Below, in pieces: positions 42,593-50,349 of a stretch of DNA of 64,000 nucleotides; position 1 is the stretch's first letter, and the number at the start of each line of letters is the position of its first letter. The DNA is from Streptomyces sp. CB02400 (GTDB lineage: Bacteria; Actinomycetota; Actinomycetes; Streptomycetales; Streptomycetaceae): assembly GCF_001905725.1 (NCBI RefSeq), contig NZ_LIWB01000016.1, forward strand, positions 124,001-188,000, read 5' to 3'. The position numbers and the translations under genes were made by a program. The notes beneath the pieces were generated by a model. It ran no database searches. It saw only the letters and a list, made by a program, of their open reading frames with translations, and was not told the DNA's origin.

Positions 42593-44062
42593 TCAGGCGA
42601 GCGCGGTGTGGTCGATCTCGCCGCGGGCGGTCAGCGGCATGCGGGCGATCACCACGATGTCGTCCGGCATCAGGTGCCCGGGCAGTTCGGCCGCCAGCTC
42701 GCGCCGCAGTGCGGCCGGCAGCTTCGACGCCCGGCGGGCGGCCGCGGGCGCGTTGGCGAGCGGCCTGGTACGGGTGTCCAGGGGCCGGTACACGCCGTCG
42801 TAGCAGCGCGTACCGTCCGCGGGCACGATCACCGCCTCGAACCAGCCGGGTGCCTCGGCCGACCAGGTGCACAGGACGGCACGGCCGTGCTCCTCGCCCC
42901 AGGTCTCCAGCGCGTGCGGGTCGAGCGGCGTGCCGTGTGCCGTGGCGGGGACCCCGCACTCGGCCGCCTCGCTCACCAGTCTCGCGTTGGGTATCCGGGT
43001 CAGTCGGAGGCGGCCGCCGTGCCGGGCCAGTTCGGCCTCCAGGCCGGACACCCGGTGCACGTCCCGGCCCCAGGTGAGGATGGGGACGTCCGTGAGGTCC
43101 GTCGGTCCGCTCGGCTGCTTGTGCAGGACGACCTCGTAGCGGTGACGGGTGAGTTCGTTGCCGTTCGGTCCGGACTTCAGCCGGATGTCCACGGCCGCGA
43201 TGCCGGGGTGCGCGTCGGCCCACTCGGTGAAGAAGCCGGGATCGAGGACGAGTTCGGTCTCGCCGAGCATGGCGCGTGCGACCGCCGCCCGGACTGCGGA
43301 CGGCTCGTCGCCGGGGCGCTGAGCGTGGTGGACGGCCGTCAGGAACTCCCGCAGGGTGCCGTGGTTGCGGATGTCGCCGAGGACGATCCGGCCGCCCGGG
43401 GCCAGCCGCCGGAGTGCGACCTCCAGGACGTTCGAGAGGTAGGCGGCGTCGGGGAAGTACTGCACGACCGAGTTGAGCAGGACCGTGTCGAAGAACTCCG
43501 CCGGCAGGCCGTCGTCGGCGTCGGCGGGCAGGCATCGCAGCGTCACCTTGTCCTTCAGCCGCGGATCGGTGGCGACCTGGGCGGCGAGGCGTTCGATGAC
43601 CGGCTCCGAGAAGTCGGTACCCCAGTAGGCCTCGGCCTCCGGGGCCAGCGGGCCGAGCAGGAGGCCGGAGCCGACCCCGATCTCCAGCACCCGGTGCGCC
43701 CCCGGTCCGCGCACCCGCTCCACCGCGGACGCGCGCCACCGGCGCATCTGCGGCAGGGGGATGGGCTCGCGCGTGTAGGAGCTGTTCCATCCGGTGAAGT
43801 CGTCGCCGATCCCGGTGGCGGCCGGCGCGGTGTCGCCGTACATCGAGTCGTAGACCGCGCGCCACTTCTCGACGTGCCTGGTCACGTCCGCGTCCGGCAC
43901 CTCGGGCACCACGTACGCCACCAGGTGCCGCTCGCCGAGCGGGTTCTCGCGGGGGGCCACGGCCGCCTGCGCCACGCCGTCCTGCCTCCGGAGCGCGGCC
44001 TCGATCTCCTCGAACCGGTTGACGGACCACGTGCGCTGCCGCGCGTACGGGAGGGGCGCCAT
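42593..44062 (-). CDS. Methyltransferase embedded in an orphan adenylation-domain tail (A8-MT-A10)
   Basis: 489 aa. The N-terminus (NRFEEIEAALRRQDGVAQAAVAPRENPLGERHLVAYVVP) is the stretch that follows motif A8 in an NRPS adenylation domain. A class I SAM methyltransferase comes next (VLEIGVGSGLLLGPLAPEAEAYWGTDFS, DTVLLNSVVQYFPDA, LAPGGRIVLGDIRN). The C-terminus returns to the adenylation fold: LRRELAAELPGHLMPDDIVVIARMPLTARGEIDHTALA, where the A10 Lys of GKxD is Glu. The large N-terminal core (A1-A7) is absent. This is exactly the C-terminal subdomain of an A-NMT domain cut free as its own protein. Such inserts at A8-A9 catalyse backbone N-methylation of the tethered amino acid, so it likely N-methylates in trans. 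Activation of an amino acid is not expected. Confidence 0.85.
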   Translation of the reverse strand: MAPLPYARQRTWSVNRFEEIEAALRRQDGVAQAAVAPRENPLGERHLVAYVVPEVPDADVTRHVEKWRAVYDSMYGDTAPAATGIGDDFTGWNSSYTREPIPLPQMRRWRASAVERVRGPGAHRVLEIGVGSGLLLGPLAPEAEAYWGTDFSEPVIERLAAQVATDPRLKDKVTLRCLPADADDGLPAEFFDTVLLNSVVQYFPDAAYLSNVLEVALRRLAPGGRIVLGDIRNHGTLREFLTAVHHAQRPGDEPSAVRAAVARAMLGETELVLDPGFFTEWADAHPGIAAVDIRLKSGPNGNELTRHRYEVVLHKQPSGPTDLTDVPILTWGRDVHRVSGLEAELARHGGRLRLTRIPNARLVSEAAECGVPATAHGTPLDPHALETWGEEHGRAVLCTWSAEAPGWFEAVIVPADGTRCYDGVYRPLDTRTRPLANAPAAARRASKLPAALRRELAAELPGHLMPDDIVVIARMPLTARGEIDHTALA

Positions 44063-44139
44063 GTTCCTGTCTGCCTTTCGGTCGTCTGCGCAGGGTGAGC
44101 CCACCCTGGAAGGGGTTCTCGAGCCGTCCGCGTGCGTGC

Positions 44140-44901
44140 TCAGGCGACGGCCGCCAGCGCCTCGCGCATGGCCGCCGCCAGGTCCGCCGGACGGCTGCTC
44201 GGCAGGTCGTGGCTGCCCGGCAGCGACACGACCCGGAACGGCCCGGTGGTGAGCGCCGACCACGCCTCGATCAGGGCGGGGTCGACGGTGTGGTCGTCGC
44301 GGCCGTACACGGCGACCGTCGGGACCGGGACGGGCTCGACGGCACCGCTCTCGTACAGCTCCAGCTCGTAGGTCTCCATGACCTCGTAGTCGGCGCGCAG
44401 GGCGGGCTCGACGATGTCGAGCAGGTCCTCGTTGCCGAGGAGCTGTGACGGGAGGTACCCGTCCGTCACGACCTGCCGGAGGAAGTCCGGCCGCGGCAAC
44501 GCCCACGTGGGCTCGCGGCGGAGGCTCCCGGGCGCCGGGTGCGAGGAGACGACGAGCGCCCGCGTCCGGGCGGGGCCCAGGCGACGTGCCACCTCGTAGG
44601 CGATCGACGAGCCCGCGCAGTGCCCGTACAGCACCACCGGCCGTCCCTGCGCGTGGTGGAGCAGTTCGTCGGCGACCTTGTCGGCGAGCTCGTGCATGAC
44701 GGTCTCCGCCGGTTCCCCGAGCCGGGACTCCCGGCCCGGAAGGCGTACCGCGAAGGCGTCGAAGGCGTCGGAGAGCTCGACGCACAGCTGACGCACCGTG
44801 GTCACGCCGGCGCCCGCGTGCGGAAAGGCGTACAGCGCGCGGTCCTTGGGGCCGTCGTGAGGGACACCGACGAACCAGCGACTCTTCGTGTTTGTTCCCA
44901 T
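44140..44901 (-). CDS. Type II thioesterase with Cys at the nucleophile position
   Basis: 253 aa alpha/beta hydrolase. It reads LYAFPHAGAGVTTVRQL near residue 25 (usual FPHAGG-like start), AVRLPGRESRLGEP, then VVLYGHCAGSSIAYEVARRL: the GxSxG elbow of the family is GHCAG, with Cys 95 in place of Ser. The catalytic Asp (VYGRDDHTVD) and His (PGSHDLPSS) are present. Type II thioesterases clear stalled or mis-primed carrier proteins, or release intermediates. A Cys nucleophile could give slower hydrolysis or favour acyl transfer. The start at 44901 (MGTNTKSRWFVGV) is by family length; the ribosome-binding site is weak. Confidence 0.88.
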   Translation of the reverse strand: MGTNTKSRWFVGVPHDGPKDRALYAFPHAGAGVTTVRQLCVELSDAFDAFAVRLPGRESRLGEPAETVMHELADKVADELLHHAQGRPVVLYGHCAGSSIAYEVARRLGPARTRALVVSSHPAPGSLRREPTWALPRPDFLRQVVTDGYLPSQLLGNEDLLDIVEPALRADYEVMETYELELYESGAVEPVPVPTVAVYGRDDHTVDPALIEAWSALTTGPFRVVSLPGSHDLPSSRPADLAAAMREALAAVA

Positions 44902-45062
44902 GCACGTGAGGATGACCGGTCGTCCCGGCCCATGGGCGCCGACCCTGACGGGCCTGTGAAAGATCCTCGGCCGATCGCCGGGCGTCACGGCGAGACTGGC
45001 ACGCGGGAAAGGCAGCGAGAGCCAGTCGGGGGAAGCAGAGCCCGCGAGAGACGCAGGAGTGA
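44902..45062. promoter_or_regulatory. Divergent promoter region of the hybrid cluster
   Basis: The 161-bp gap separates the minus-strand run (thioesterase to PKS) from the plus-strand carrier protein and adenylation genes, so promoters for both must lie here or be read through from elsewhere. No clear -35/-10 pair or palindrome could be assigned. Confidence 0.4.
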
Positions 45063-45374
45063 GTGGTGGACAACTTCGGACCGGTCGGGGTGGCGAGCCC
45101 GGACCACACCGGCCACGACGGCCCGGACCTCGAACCGCTGCGCGCCCAGGTGCGGAGTCAGTGGGTCGACGTACTGGAGCACGACGACTTCGGCGACGAC
45201 GAGGACTTCTTCGACGCCGGCGGAAACTCCCTGCTGGTCGCCGAGATCATGGCCGCGCTCGGGGCCGAGTTCGGCGTGCGCGTGGAGCTCCGGCTCTTCT
45301 TCGCCCACCCGACGGTCAATGAACTGACCGGCGCGCTCGCGGCCCACGAGGCTTTCAAGGCGGCGGCCCGGTGA
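45063..45374 (+). CDS. Stand-alone peptidyl carrier protein
   Basis: 103 aa. The four-helix carrier fold is shown by LRAQVRSQWVDVLEHDDFGDDEDFFDAGGNSLLVAEIMAALGAEFGVRVELRLFFAHPTVNELTGAL; the Ser of GGNSLL is the phosphopantetheine site. GTG codons at 45063 and 45066 both follow AGGAG; the second has the better spacing. Its stop overlaps the GTG of the adenylation gene by four bases (GTGA), so the two are translationally coupled and the carrier is the likely first acceptor of the activated amino acid. It may then hand the residue to the in-line PCPs, or those may be loaded directly. Confidence 0.93.
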   Translation: MVDNFGPVGVASPDHTGHDGPDLEPLRAQVRSQWVDVLEHDDFGDDEDFFDAGGNSLLVAEIMAALGAEFGVRVELRLFFAHPTVNELTGALAAHEAFKAAAR

Positions 45375-47668
45375 GCGCCTCGCCGACGTCCGTCCAGGGC
45401 GCGCCCTGGAGCGGGTGGAACGAGACCACGCGGCCCTTCCGCGACGACGCCACGGTCCCCGAGCTGATCGCCGAGGCCGCCCGGCGCCACCCGGACCACC
45501 CGGCGATCGTGGATTCCGACAAGCGGGTCCTCACCCACGGCGAACTGGACCGCCTCTCCAACCGGCTGGCACGGCTGCTGCGCGAGCTGGGGCTGGGCCG
45601 GGGCTCCAGCGTGGGCGTCTACGGCGAGCGCGGCGCCCCGGCCCTCGTCGGAATGCTCGCGGTGCTCAAGGCCGGCGCCTCCTACGTCCCGCTCGACCCG
45701 GCGTGGCCCGCCTCCCGGGTGGTCGGGCTGCTCGACCGGCTCGACGTGACGGCCGTACTGACCGACCGCGCGTCCCTGCCCTCCGTGCAGGAGTTCCGGT
45801 GGGAGGTGCCTTCGCTCCGCCACGTGCTGTGCCCCGACATCCCCGAGGAGTTCTCCTGGTCGGCCACGTTCCGGCGCGAGCAGGTCGCGGATCTCTCCGA
45901 CCCTCCGTCCGGCTCCGCGGACCCGCTCGAAGCCGCCGGCTTCCAGGTCTGCCAGGACCACGTGGCGCGGTTCGTACGGTCCGCGACGTCCGCCGAACGG
46001 CCCTCGGTCCTGGAGATCGGGTGCGGATCCGGCCTGGTCGTCGAGGCCCTGGCACCGTGGGCGTCCCGCTACGTCGCCGTCGACCCCTCACCGGAGTCCG
46101 TGGCCCGGAGCAAGGAGGCCGGGGACCGCGCCGGGGGCGAGGTCGAGGGCGTGGTGTGCTTCGCCCATGAGGCGGCCGAGCGGGTCCACGGCCCGTTCGA
46201 CGTCGTCGTGCTGGCCGGTACGGTGCGGTTCCTGCCGGACCTCGACCACCTGACCGGCGTCCTCGACTCACTTGTCGGGCTGCTCGCCGACGACGGTGTC
46301 ATCGTCCTCGCCGACCTCGTCGGCCCCGGGCTCGGCGCCGGTTCCGGACTGCGGGTGCCGCCCCGCTACGTCGAGCGCCTCCCCGAACTCCTGCCCGGGG
46401 TGGCCCACGCGGGCGTCCACCGCCGCCGGGCCGGGGAGTTCACCGGTGAACCCGCCGAGCGGTACGACGCCGTCATCCGCGTCGAGCCGTCCCGCGACCG
46501 TGCGGCGGCGCCGGGCCGCGAGCCGCTGTGGACCGGCCATCACATCGGCCTCCGGCCGGCCGGCCCCCTCGCCACCGGTCCGACGGCCGACGACGCCTGC
46601 TACACCATTTTCACGTCCGGCTCGACCGGTGCGCCCAAGGGAGTCGTCGTCGGCCACCGGGCCGTGGTGAACCTGATCGACTGCATGAACCGCACCTACG
46701 AGGTCGGGCCCGCCGACGAGATCCTGTTCACCGTGTCGTTCTGCTTCGACCTCTCGGTCTACGACATGTTCGGTGTGCTGGCCGCCGGCGCGACCGTGCG
46801 GGTGGCGTCCGCGGCGGACCTCGCCGAGCCGGACACCCTGGTGGATCTGCTAGAACAGGAGAGCATCACCATCTGGGACTCGGCGCCCGCCACCCTGGGC
46901 ATGGTCATGCCCTTCGTCGAGGCCCGCGAGCCGGCCGGGCGCGACACGCTCCGTCTGGTCCTCCTCAGCGGCGACTGGATCCCGGTGCCGCTCCCGGACC
47001 AGGTCCGGGGCGCGTTCCCCCACGCCGAGGTGGTGGCGCTGGGCGGCGCCACGGAGACCACCGTCTGGTCGAACCACCACCGGGTGGGCGAGGTCGACCT
47101 CACGCGGCCGAGCTTCCCCTATGGGCAACCGATGCAGAACACCCGCAGCTACGTGCTCGACAGCGGCCTGCGGCCCTGCCCCCTCGGCGAGGAGGGCGAC
47201 CTGTACGTCGCCGGCGCGGGCGTGGGCGTGGGGTACGCCGGCGCCGCCGCTCTCACCGCCGCCAGGTTCCTGCCCGACCCGGGAGCCCGGCGCCCCGGCG
47301 AACGCATGTACCGCACCGGTGACCGCGCCCGCTGGCTGCCCAACGGCGACCTGGAGTTCCTGGGCCGCCTCGACGACCAGGTCAAGGTGCGCGGCCACCG
47401 GATCGAACTGGGCGAGGTGCAGAGTGCCCTCCTCCAGTGCCCGGGTGTCCGCGCCGCGTCGGTCGTGGCGCCCGTCGGGCGGAGGGGGCGCACGCTGGCC
47501 GCCTTCTACGTGCCGACGGCCGAGCCCCTGGCGAAGGCCGAGCTCGTGAGCGCCCTGCGGGCCCTCGTGCCGTCGCACATGATCCCGTCGCGCATCGTCG
47601 CGCTCGACGAGCTTCCCCTGACCAGCACGGGCAAGATCGACCGGGCCGCCCTCCTGGGCCGGCTGTGA
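45371..47668 (+). CDS. Stand-alone adenylation domain interrupted by a methyltransferase (A2-MT-A3)
   Basis: 765 aa. Adenylation motifs appear in order: LTHGELDRLSNRLARLL (A1) and AVLKAGASYVPLDPAWP (A2). A SAM methyltransferase follows, roughly residues 175-385 (VLEIGCGSGLVVEAL, VVVLAGTVRFLPDLDHL). Then come YTIFTSGSTGAPKGV (A3), FDLSVYDMFG (A4), LGGATETTVW (A5), YRTGDRARWL (A7), LDDQVKVRGHRIELGE (A8) and LPLTSTGKIDR (A10). Insertion between A2 and A3 in a free-standing enzyme with MbtH partner is the layout of TioN (Cys S-methylation, thiocoraline) and KtzH (Ser O-methylation, kutzneride). By eye the pocket reads close to Cys codes (Asp-Leu-Tyr-Asp-Leu-Ser, versus Asn at the fourth position). 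I infer side-chain methylation of Cys, less likely Ser, before transfer to the carrier. Confidence 0.92.
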   Translation: MSASPTSVQGAPWSGWNETTRPFRDDATVPELIAEAARRHPDHPAIVDSDKRVLTHGELDRLSNRLARLLRELGLGRGSSVGVYGERGAPALVGMLAVLKAGASYVPLDPAWPASRVVGLLDRLDVTAVLTDRASLPSVQEFRWEVPSLRHVLCPDIPEEFSWSATFRREQVADLSDPPSGSADPLEAAGFQVCQDHVARFVRSATSAERPSVLEIGCGSGLVVEALAPWASRYVAVDPSPESVARSKEAGDRAGGEVEGVVCFAHEAAERVHGPFDVVVLAGTVRFLPDLDHLTGVLDSLVGLLADDGVIVLADLVGPGLGAGSGLRVPPRYVERLPELLPGVAHAGVHRRRAGEFTGEPAERYDAVIRVEPSRDRAAAPGREPLWTGHHIGLRPAGPLATGPTADDACYTIFTSGSTGAPKGVVVGHRAVVNLIDCMNRTYEVGPADEILFTVSFCFDLSVYDMFGVLAAGATVRVASAADLAEPDTLVDLLEQESITIWDSAPATLGMVMPFVEAREPAGRDTLRLVLLSGDWIPVPLPDQVRGAFPHAEVVALGGATETTVWSNHHRVGEVDLTRPSFPYGQPMQNTRSYVLDSGLRPCPLGEEGDLYVAGAGVGVGYAGAAALTAARFLPDPGARRPGERMYRTGDRARWLPNGDLEFLGRLDDQVKVRGHRIELGEVQSALLQCPGVRAASVVAPVGRRGRTLAAFYVPTAEPLAKAELVSALRALVPSHMIPSRIVALDELPLTSTGKIDRAALLGRL

Positions 47669-47800
47669 ACAGCGGACCGCGGACACCGTTCATCCGCGAA
47701 AAGAACGACAGTGCTTTCGAAGTGGCGTCAATGCCGCACCGACCGGTGGAACGCCGGTCCAACTTCGCTAGAGGAATACGGTCGAAGCGGTCCGCATGAG

Positions 47801-47830
47801 TTGACAACCTGCATATCGGAGAGATCGGAT
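47801..47830 (+). promoter_or_regulatory. Promoter candidate for the terpenoid operon
   Basis: TTGACA at 47801 is followed after 18 bases by TCGGAT at 47825, 60 bases before the P450 start, in a 221-bp gap that is clearly poorer in GC than its surroundings. The -10 match is weak. Confidence 0.35.
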
Positions 47831-47889
47831 CACGGAGGGGATTTCCCCGCAAGGCATGTCACCTCCGATCCGGAACGAGGTATGCAGCG

Positions 47890-49296
47890 GTGACCACAGC
47901 ATTGAACGCGTCCGCGCGAACCAAGCATGATTTCCCACTGAAGGAAATTCCCGCCCTGCGGGTCAGGGACGGGCTGGGGGGAATTCGGACGTTCCGCCGT
48001 GACCAGCTCGGATTCCTCCGGTCCGGACTTGAGCAATACGGAGACATCTACCGTTTCCGGCTTCTCAACATGCGTGTGGTCATGCTCAATCACCCGGATT
48101 ACATTCGGCATGTGCTGGTCGACAAGGCCGAGCAGTACGACAAGAACGCCGCTGTCTTCCGCATAGCCCGCCCCGTCCTGCGCGACGGGCTGATCGCCAC
48201 GCCCGACATGGAGCTGTGGCGGCGGCAGCGGCGGATGATGGCGCCGTACTTCACCCCGCGCACGGTCAGTAAGTTCGCCCGCAACATGACGGACGAGACG
48301 ACGAGCATGCTGGAGCGCTGGGAGGCCCGTGGCGAGGCCGGTGCCCCGCTGGACGTCACCGACGAGTTCGGGCAGCTCGCCCTGCGCATCGTCAGCCGGT
48401 CGCTCTTCAGCGCCGAAGTGGGCGACGCGGCGCAGGCCTTCGAGCGGGCCTTCCAGCTCGCCAACACCGTGCTCGGGAAATTCTTCAGCTTTCCCTTCCC
48501 ACCGCTGAGTTTCCCCACACCCAGCCATGTGCGGCTGCGCCGGGCCATCGACAGGATGGACGGATTCGTCTCCCGGTTCATTCAGAACCGGCTGACCGAC
48601 GAGGTCGAGGTCGGCCAGGAACCCGACCTGCTCTCCTTGTTCCTCCATGCCGTGGACGAGGGCGACGGCAAGGGAATGGATCTCGAACAGCTCCACCACG
48701 AAGTGCTCAACATCTGCGTGGGAGCCTACGAAACCACCACCAATACCCTGGCCTGGGCTTTCTACCTGCTGGCGCGGCACCCGGAGGTGGAAAGCAGACT
48801 CCACGCGGAAGTGGACGAGGTGCTCGGCGCCCACACGGTTCCGGATTTCGAGGATCTGCCCCGGCTGACGTACACGCGGATGATCGTCGACGAGGTGCTG
48901 CGCATCTACTCCCCGGCCTACCAGCTGATGCGGCACACCCGCGAGGAGGACGTCATCGACGGCTACCGGGTGCCGGCCGGCACCCAGGTCCTCGTCAACA
49001 GCTATCTCCTGCACCGCCATCCGGACTTCTGGGAGGACCCCGAGCGTTTCGAGCCGGAGCGCTTCAGCGCGGAGCGGATCGCCCAGCGGCCCAAGCACGC
49101 CTACGTTCCCTTCGGCAGCGGGCCCCGCGTCTGCCTCGGCAAGCATTTCGCGCTGACCGAGATCTGCCTCGCCCTGGCGACCATCGCCCGCAAGTACCGG
49201 CTGGTGACGCCCGAGGGAGCACCCGAGGTGCTTCCCGACGCCCTGATCACGCTGCACCCGAAGAACGGTGTGCACCTTCGTCTGGAGCGGCGCTGA
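47890..49296 (+). CDS. Cytochrome P450
   Basis: 468 aa soluble bacterial P450. Landmarks: I-helix oxygen-binding region CVGAYETTTNTLAWAFYLL (AGxxTT type), K-helix ExxR in DEVLRIYSP, and heme loop FGSGPRVCLGKHFAL with the Cys thiolate. The N-terminus (FPLKEIPALRVRDGLGGIRTFRRDQLGFLRSGLEQYGDIYRF) resembles P450s of the CYP170/class that oxidise sesquiterpenes and other hydrophobic substrates. A terpene synthase gene begins directly after its stop codon, so the terpene hydrocarbon is the likely substrate. Redox partners are not encoded nearby. The GTG start follows a weak GAGGT. Confidence 0.93.
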   Translation: MTTALNASARTKHDFPLKEIPALRVRDGLGGIRTFRRDQLGFLRSGLEQYGDIYRFRLLNMRVVMLNHPDYIRHVLVDKAEQYDKNAAVFRIARPVLRDGLIATPDMELWRRQRRMMAPYFTPRTVSKFARNMTDETTSMLERWEARGEAGAPLDVTDEFGQLALRIVSRSLFSAEVGDAAQAFERAFQLANTVLGKFFSFPFPPLSFPTPSHVRLRRAIDRMDGFVSRFIQNRLTDEVEVGQEPDLLSLFLHAVDEGDGKGMDLEQLHHEVLNICVGAYETTTNTLAWAFYLLARHPEVESRLHAEVDEVLGAHTVPDFEDLPRLTYTRMIVDEVLRIYSPAYQLMRHTREEDVIDGYRVPAGTQVLVNSYLLHRHPDFWEDPERFEPERFSAERIAQRPKHAYVPFGSGPRVCLGKHFALTEICLALATIARKYRLVTPEGAPEVLPDALITLHPKNGVHLRLERR

Positions 49297-50349
49297 ATGA
49301 GCACGCACACCATGGGTGACGCCGGCCTCGCGCACATACCCGAGATCCACTGCCCGTTCCCCTACCGGGTGAACCCGCACGCCGACCGGGCGCGCGCGCA
49401 TCTGGCCGGCTGGGTACAGCGCACGGGCCTGGTGCACCGCGAGTCCGCCAGGAAGCGTTTCGACCAGGCGGACTTCGGCTGGTTCGCCGCCCTCGTCCAT
49501 CCCACCGCGAGCCTGCGGCACCTGGAGCTGATGGCGGACTGGTTCGCCTGGCTGTTCCTGGTCGACGACCAGCTCGACGACGGCCAAGCGGGCCGGAGCC
49601 CGGACCGGATGCGGCAGATGGTCGCCGGTATGCAGGACGTGCTGGAGTCGCCGGACTTCGGAGCGAGCCTGCTGTGCGACCCGGACGTGCCGCCCGCGGT
49701 CTCCTCACTGGCCGAGCTGTGGCAGCGCACCGCCGTGGACGCCCCGGCCCGCTGGCGTCGCCGCTTCATCCGGCATCTGCGTGACTGCCTGGTCACGGCA
49801 ACCGTGTGGGAGGGCGGAAACCGGATCCGGGGCATCGTCCCGGACGAGGTGACGTACATCGAGAACAGGCGTCACACGGGCGCCATCTACGTCTGCATGG
49901 ACCTGATCGACATCGTCGAGCGGCTCGACGTCCCCGAAGAGCTCTACGACAGCGCGGAGTTCACCAGCGCTCTGGACGCCGCCTGCAACGTGGTCTGCTG
50001 GACCAACGACGTCTACTCGCTGGACAAGGAGCGTTCGCTGGGCGAGGTGCACAACATCGCCTACCTGGCGCAGTACCACCGGGGGCTCGACCGGGAGCAG
50101 GCGCTGGCCGAGGTGTGCGCGGCCACGTCCGCGGAGACCGAGCGCTTCCTGGCGGCCGAGAGGCACCTGCTGTCGGCCCGCCCCGGGCAGAGCGCGCTGC
50201 TGGTTCCCTGTCTCGCGGGGATGCGGACGTGGATCCGCGGCAACCTCGACTGGTCGAGGCGGACGAAGCGCTACCAGGCCGGGACGGCCGTGTCCTGGGC
50301 GCGTCCCGCCGACTACGTGGAACACGCTCTCATCGGAGTGGAACAGTGA
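49297..50349 (+). CDS. Class I terpene synthase
   Basis: 350 aa. The metal-binding motifs of bacterial class I terpene cyclases are intact: DDQLD at residues 90-94 (FLVDDQLDDG), the NSE triad NDVYSLDKE at about residue 230, and the C-terminal Arg-Tyr pair (RRTKRYQAG). Trp/Phe-rich helices around the first motif (WFAWLFLVDD) suit a hydrophobic pocket. It ionises a prenyl diphosphate and cyclises it; product class (sesqui- or diterpene) cannot be read from sequence. The ATG directly follows the P450 TGA, and the stop overlaps the polyprenyl synthase GTG by four bases, so the three genes are coupled. Confidence 0.94.
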   Translation: MSTHTMGDAGLAHIPEIHCPFPYRVNPHADRARAHLAGWVQRTGLVHRESARKRFDQADFGWFAALVHPTASLRHLELMADWFAWLFLVDDQLDDGQAGRSPDRMRQMVAGMQDVLESPDFGASLLCDPDVPPAVSSLAELWQRTAVDAPARWRRRFIRHLRDCLVTATVWEGGNRIRGIVPDEVTYIENRRHTGAIYVCMDLIDIVERLDVPEELYDSAEFTSALDAACNVVCWTNDVYSLDKERSLGEVHNIAYLAQYHRGLDREQALAEVCAATSAETERFLAAERHLLSARPGQSALLVPCLAGMRTWIRGNLDWSRRTKRYQAGTAVSWARPADYVEHALIGVEQ

